From JABMMZ01 sp040386935 (GTDB lineage Bacteria; Bacteroidota; Bacteroidia; NS11-12g; UBA955): 64,000 nucleotides of DNA. The DNA lies in the NCBI GenBank assembly GCA_040386935.1, contig JAZKEQ010000029.1:1-64000 (forward strand), given 5' to 3'. The notes under the pieces were generated by a model, which had not been told where the DNA came from, did not search any database, and saw nothing but the letters and a program-made list of their open reading frames with translations. The position numbers and the translations under genes were made by a program. Below, in pieces: positions 60,923 to 64,000 of the stretch. Each line of letters starts with the position of its first letter. Position 1 is the stretch's first letter.

Positions 60923-61180
60923 ATGTCAATTTTAGAAATTTTATTAGAAACAGTATCAGCCGACCCATCTAAATTAGGTGCTGCCATCGGTGCAGGTTTA
61001 GCCGCAATCGGTGCAGGTATCGGTATCGGTAACATTGGTAAAAGTGCTTTGGAAAGTATTGCACGTCAACCGGAATCAACTGGCGACATCAGAGCTAACA
61101 TGATCGTTGCAGCTGCGTTGGTTGAAGGTGCGGTGTTCTTTGCAATCGTACTTTGCTTGTTGATATTGTTCGTAAAATAA
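60923..61180 (+). CDS. atpE: F-ATPase subunit c
   Basis: An 85-residue rotor-ring subunit with two helices. The glycine-rich first helix (GAAIGAGLAAIGAGIGIGNIG), the polar loop ARQPE and the ion-binding Glu in AALVEGAVFFAIVL are all present. The residue after the Glu is Gly rather than the Ser/Thr of sodium-binding rings, which points to proton coupling. Followed by a strong hairpin before atpF. Confidence 0.97.
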   Translation: MSILEILLETVSADPSKLGAAIGAGLAAIGAGIGIGNIGKSALESIARQPESTGDIRANMIVAAALVEGAVFFAIVLCLLILFVK

Positions 61181-61197
61181 TATCACGGAGATACACA

Positions 61198-61237
61198 GAT
61201 TAGCAGGAAAGGGTAAAACACCGCTTTCCTGCTGATT
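61198..61237 (+). promoter_or_regulatory. Stem-loop between atpE and atpF
   Basis: AGCAGGAAAG (61202-61211) pairs perfectly with CTTTCCTGCT (61224-61233) around a 12-base loop. Allowing G-U pairs, the stem extends to about 14 bp (61198-61237). No T run follows, so full termination is unlikely. It may protect the atpE 3' end or reduce read-through into atpF, helping supply the many c subunits. Confidence 0.65.
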
Positions 61238-61264
61238 TTACATTAATTAAAAACAAACAAAAAA

Positions 61265-61774
61265 ATGGATTTAGTATTACCCGGTTTAGGTCTTACCTTT
61301 TGGATGGTATTGGTATTCGGCTTGCTGATGTTCCTGCTGAAAAAGTTTGCGTGGAAACCGATTTTAACTGCATTACACGAAAGAGAAAACTCAATCGAAG
61401 AAGCATTGAAATCAGCTGAAACTGCCCGCGAGCAAATGGCAAAACTTCAAAGCGACAACGAAGCCATGCACAAACAGGCTAGGGAAGAACGCGACCAAAT
61501 ATTGAAAGAGGCTAGAGAAATGAAAGAGAACATCATTTCTGAAGCAAGAAAAGCTGCTGATGTTGAAGGCAAACGCATGATACAAAAAGCAACTGAAGAA
61601 ATTAATAAGCAAAAGGCAAATGCCATTGCTGAATTAAAAGGTCAGGTGGCGAGCCTTTCAGTAAATATTGCTGAAAAACTAATCGGCAATCAATTGTCAA
61701 ATAATGCGGATCAACAAAGCATTATTGCCAATCAAGTGAATAACCTGAACAACAACCAACAAGCTATCGCATAA
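61265..61774 (+). CDS. atpF: F-ATPase subunit b
   Basis: A 169-residue peripheral-stalk subunit. One N-terminal membrane helix (about 5-24, LGLTFWMVLVFGLLMFLL), then a long coiled coil (about 35-140) rich in Ala, Glu, Lys and Gln (EEALKSAETAREQMAKLQSD), then an Asn/Gln-rich end. Normal length. Between the atpE hairpin and atpH (4 bases). Confidence 0.96.
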   Translation: MDLVLPGLGLTFWMVLVFGLLMFLLKKFAWKPILTALHERENSIEEALKSAETAREQMAKLQSDNEAMHKQAREERDQILKEAREMKENIISEARKAADVEGKRMIQKATEEINKQKANAIAELKGQVASLSVNIAEKLIGNQLSNNADQQSIIANQVNNLNNNQQAIA

Positions 61775-61778
61775 TCTA

Positions 61779-62318
61779 ATGTCAGAAATTAAAATAGCCA
61801 ACCGATATGCACAAGCGCTGATACAACAAGCCATTTCAGAGAATAAGCTTGAAGCAGTAGCTAGTGATATGCAGGCACTTTACAGCACCTGCAATGCAAG
61901 TAAGGATTTAAGAAACGTGTTGACCAATCCTATCATTGCCGGCAGTCAGAAATTGAGTGCTTTAAAAACTATTTTCAAAAATTTCGACAATTTATCTGTT
62001 CAACTCATCACTTTGGTGTGTTCTAAAAACAGAGAAAATATATTACAAGAAATTGCCGATGCTTTCATGACTGCTTACCGTTCACACAAAGGTATTCAGA
62101 AAGTAAATGTAGAATCAGCAGTTGCTGTTGATGAAGCTACATTGCAAAGCATCAGACAATTTGTAAAACAAAAAACAGGTGCAAATGATATTGAATTGCA
62201 CACAAGTATTAATCCTTCAGTGATTGGCGGATTGGTAATAAAGTATGGTGACAATCTGCTGGACTCAAGCATTGCCGCCAAAATCAGAAATCTCAAAAAA
62301 GAATTAAACATCGCATAA
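61779..62318 (+). CDS. atpH: F-ATPase subunit delta
   Basis: A 179-residue F1 subunit that joins the b stalk to alpha. The N-terminal six-helix domain (IANRYAQALIQQAISENKLEAVASDM, RNVLTNPIIAGSQK) and the C-terminal signature (INPSVIGGLVIKYGDNLLDSSIAAKIRNLKKEL) are clear. It starts 4 bases after atpF. Confidence 0.96.
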   Translation: MSEIKIANRYAQALIQQAISENKLEAVASDMQALYSTCNASKDLRNVLTNPIIAGSQKLSALKTIFKNFDNLSVQLITLVCSKNRENILQEIADAFMTAYRSHKGIQKVNVESAVAVDEATLQSIRQFVKQKTGANDIELHTSINPSVIGGLVIKYGDNLLDSSIAAKIRNLKKELNIA

Positions 62319-62329
62319 TAAAATAAATC

Positions 62330-63910
62330 ATGGCAGAAATAAGACCTGATGAAGTTTCAGCAATTCTGAAACAACAGATAACAAACTTTAAAACAGAAGC
62401 CGAACTAGAACAAGTTGGTACTGTACTCCAAGTAGGTGATGGTATTGCCCGTATCCACGGTCTTACCCAGGTTCAGTCAGGTGAGCTGATTGAATTTGAA
62501 AATGGCATGAAAGCCATTGTATTGAACCTTGAGGAAGATAATATCGGTGCGGTATTATTTGGTAGCAGCACATTGATTAAAGAAGGTGATACCGTTCGCA
62601 GAACAGGTAAAATCGCTTCAATCAACGTTACCGAAAGCATGCTGGGTCGTGTTATTAACACACTTGGTGAGCCTGTAGACGGTAAAGGTCCATTGACCGG
62701 AGATATTTACGAAATGCCTTTGGAGCGTAAAGCACCGGGTGTATTGTTTCGTGAGCCAGTTAAAGAACCATTACAAACAGGTATCAAAGCGATTGACGCG
62801 ATGATTCCAATCGGAAGAGGTCAGCGTGAGTTGATCATCGGTGACAGACAAACAGGTAAAACTGCTGTTGCGATTGATACCATCATTAACCAAAAAGAAT
62901 TTTTCGAAAAAGGTAAACCGGTATATTGCATCTATGTTGCGGTAGGTCAAAAAGAATCTACAGTAAAACAAGTTGTAAAAACACTGGAAGAAAAAGGTGC
63001 AATGCCGTATACGGTTGTTGTATCTGCTCCATCTTCTGCTCCTGCTCCATTGCAGTTCTTCGCGCCTATGGCCGGTGCTGCTATCGGTGAGTTTTTCAGA
63101 GACAGAGGTTTGCCGGCTTTGATCGTTTATGACGATTTATCAAAACAAGCGGTGGCTTACCGTGAGGTGTCATTGTTGTTGAGACGTCCACCGGGACGTG
63201 AAGCATATCCGGGTGATGTGTTCTACTTGCACAGTCGTTTGCTTGAAAGAGCTTGTAAATTGAACGCTTCTGATGCGATTACACAAAACATGAATGACTT
63301 GCCTCCTTCATTGAAAGGTAAAGTTAAAGGTGGTGGATCATTAACAGCATTGCCAATTATTGAAACTCAAGCAGGTGACGTATCTGCTTATATCCCAACC
63401 AACGTAATCTCAATTACAGATGGTCAGATTTTCCTTGAATCAAACTTATTCAACAGTGGTGTGCGTCCTGCGATTAACGTAGGTATCTCAGTATCACGTG
63501 TGGGTGGTTCGGCTCAAATCAAATCAATGAAAAAAGTAGCTGGTACTTTGAAACTGGATCAGGCGCAATACCGTGAATTGGAAGCGTTTGCTAAATTCGG
63601 TTCTGACCTTGATGCTGCTACTAAATCAGTATTGGAAAAAGGTTCACGTAACGTGGAAATCCTGAAACAAGGTCAATACGCGCCATTGCGTGTTGAACAA
63701 CAAACTGCAATTATTTACTTGGGTACCAAAGGTGCTTTGAACAGCATTCCGGTAAGCAAAGTAAGAGCGTTTGAAGCTGAGTTTTTGGATATATTAGAAC
63801 GCAAACACAAAGACTTGTTAAACAATATCGCTGCAGGTAAAATTGATGATACTATCACCGGTACACTTGAGCAGGTTTGTGCAGAATTAACAGTTAACTA
63901 CAAAGCATAA
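62330..63910 (+). CDS. atpA: F-ATPase subunit alpha
   Basis: A 526-residue F1 subunit with the non-catalytic nucleotide sites. Features are the N-terminal beta-barrel (VGTVLQVGDGIARIHGLTQVQ), the P-loop GDRQTGKTAVAID, and PAINVGISVSRVGGSAQIKSMK with the arginine-finger region. Length normal for this phylum. Followed after 13 bases by atpG. Confidence 0.98.
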   Translation: MAEIRPDEVSAILKQQITNFKTEAELEQVGTVLQVGDGIARIHGLTQVQSGELIEFENGMKAIVLNLEEDNIGAVLFGSSTLIKEGDTVRRTGKIASINVTESMLGRVINTLGEPVDGKGPLTGDIYEMPLERKAPGVLFREPVKEPLQTGIKAIDAMIPIGRGQRELIIGDRQTGKTAVAIDTIINQKEFFEKGKPVYCIYVAVGQKESTVKQVVKTLEEKGAMPYTVVVSAPSSAPAPLQFFAPMAGAAIGEFFRDRGLPALIVYDDLSKQAVAYREVSLLLRRPPGREAYPGDVFYLHSRLLERACKLNASDAITQNMNDLPPSLKGKVKGGGSLTALPIIETQAGDVSAYIPTNVISITDGQIFLESNLFNSGVRPAINVGISVSRVGGSAQIKSMKKVAGTLKLDQAQYRELEAFAKFGSDLDAATKSVLEKGSRNVEILKQGQYAPLRVEQQTAIIYLGTKGALNSIPVSKVRAFEAEFLDILERKHKDLLNNIAAGKIDDTITGTLEQVCAELTVNYKA

Positions 63911-63923
63911 TACGTAAGGTAAG

Positions 63924-64000
63924 ATGGCAAATTTAAAAGAGGTAAGAAGCCGTATCAGTTCCACTATTTCAACGCAACAGATTACGAAGGCGATGAAATT
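63924..64000 (+). CDS. atpG: F-ATPase subunit gamma, 5' end only
   Basis: The first 25 codons from the ATG at 63924 (MANLKEVRSRISSTISTQQ) match the conserved gamma N-terminus, including the ITKAMK segment. The gene runs off the window end. It follows atpA in the normal order. Confidence 0.93.
   Translation, partial: MANLKEVRSRISSTISTQQITKAMK

Overview
The window reads as a chromosomal contig of a Bacteroidota bacterium, most likely from the Chitinophagales/Sphingobacteriales side. The evidence is low-GC DNA; many upstream regions carrying the Bacteroidota -7 box TAnnTTTG; frequent TTG/GTG starts; a complete 14-gene nuo operon with a short NuoG; a DUF4271-hemD pair; an adk-obg pair; a T9SS-type sorting domain; a probable PorW/SprE; and an F-ATPase operon led by bactofilin and AtpI-like genes. 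A run of exactly 100 N (21029-21128) marks a scaffold gap, so this is a draft or metagenomic assembly. I see no tRNA, rRNA, CRISPR array, prophage or transposase gene.

Layout. 1-6530: a DUF349 protein (cut by the window edge), a DUF922 secreted metalloprotease-like protein, ClpB with a clear terminator, and a vWA protein. 6626-10038: small secreted proteins and a beta-lactamase-fold lipoprotein. Among them sits the most unusual element: a GIY-YIG nuclease gene between two nearly identical 168/169-bp direct repeats built from palindromic REP-like units (7258-7986). 10095-17959: a class III aminotransferase diverging from cyanophycin synthetase (cphA), which is followed in close series by three polytopic glycosyltransferases. 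17956-25503: obg-adk, wecB, a gapped lipoprotein/membrane gene, serS, a Kazal protein with a T9SS tail, a pentapeptide-repeat protein, an SRPBCC protein, a secreted unknown and an SdpI-like protein. 25628-31464: mfd, a 525-bp intergenic region with AT-rich inverted repeats and two GCCCC/GGGG REP-like units, a DUF1566-like secreted protein, and a higBA toxin-antitoxin pair with a likely operator. 31616-39680: a large BNR-propeller protein, alkaline phosphatase, a BamA/TamA-like outer-membrane protein, a DUF4271 protein and HemD.

39813-52691 (minus strand) is nuoA-N without interruption, encoding the proton-pumping NADH:quinone oxidoreductase. 52914-64000 joins envelope biogenesis to energy: PBP1A and PorW/SprE on the minus strand diverge from M23 peptidase, bactofilin, AtpI, a small membrane protein and atpB-E-F-H-A-G on the plus strand. 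Complex I would build the proton gradient that the F-ATPase uses. atpD and atpC are not in the window, but it ends inside atpG, so their position is not known from this sequence.

The best candidate for something undescribed is the repeat-flanked GIY-YIG module. Secondary points of interest are the cphA-glycosyltransferase series, the 14-bp hairpin after atpE, the higBA operator, and several genes whose -7 box lies so close to the start codon that the mRNA would be nearly leaderless.
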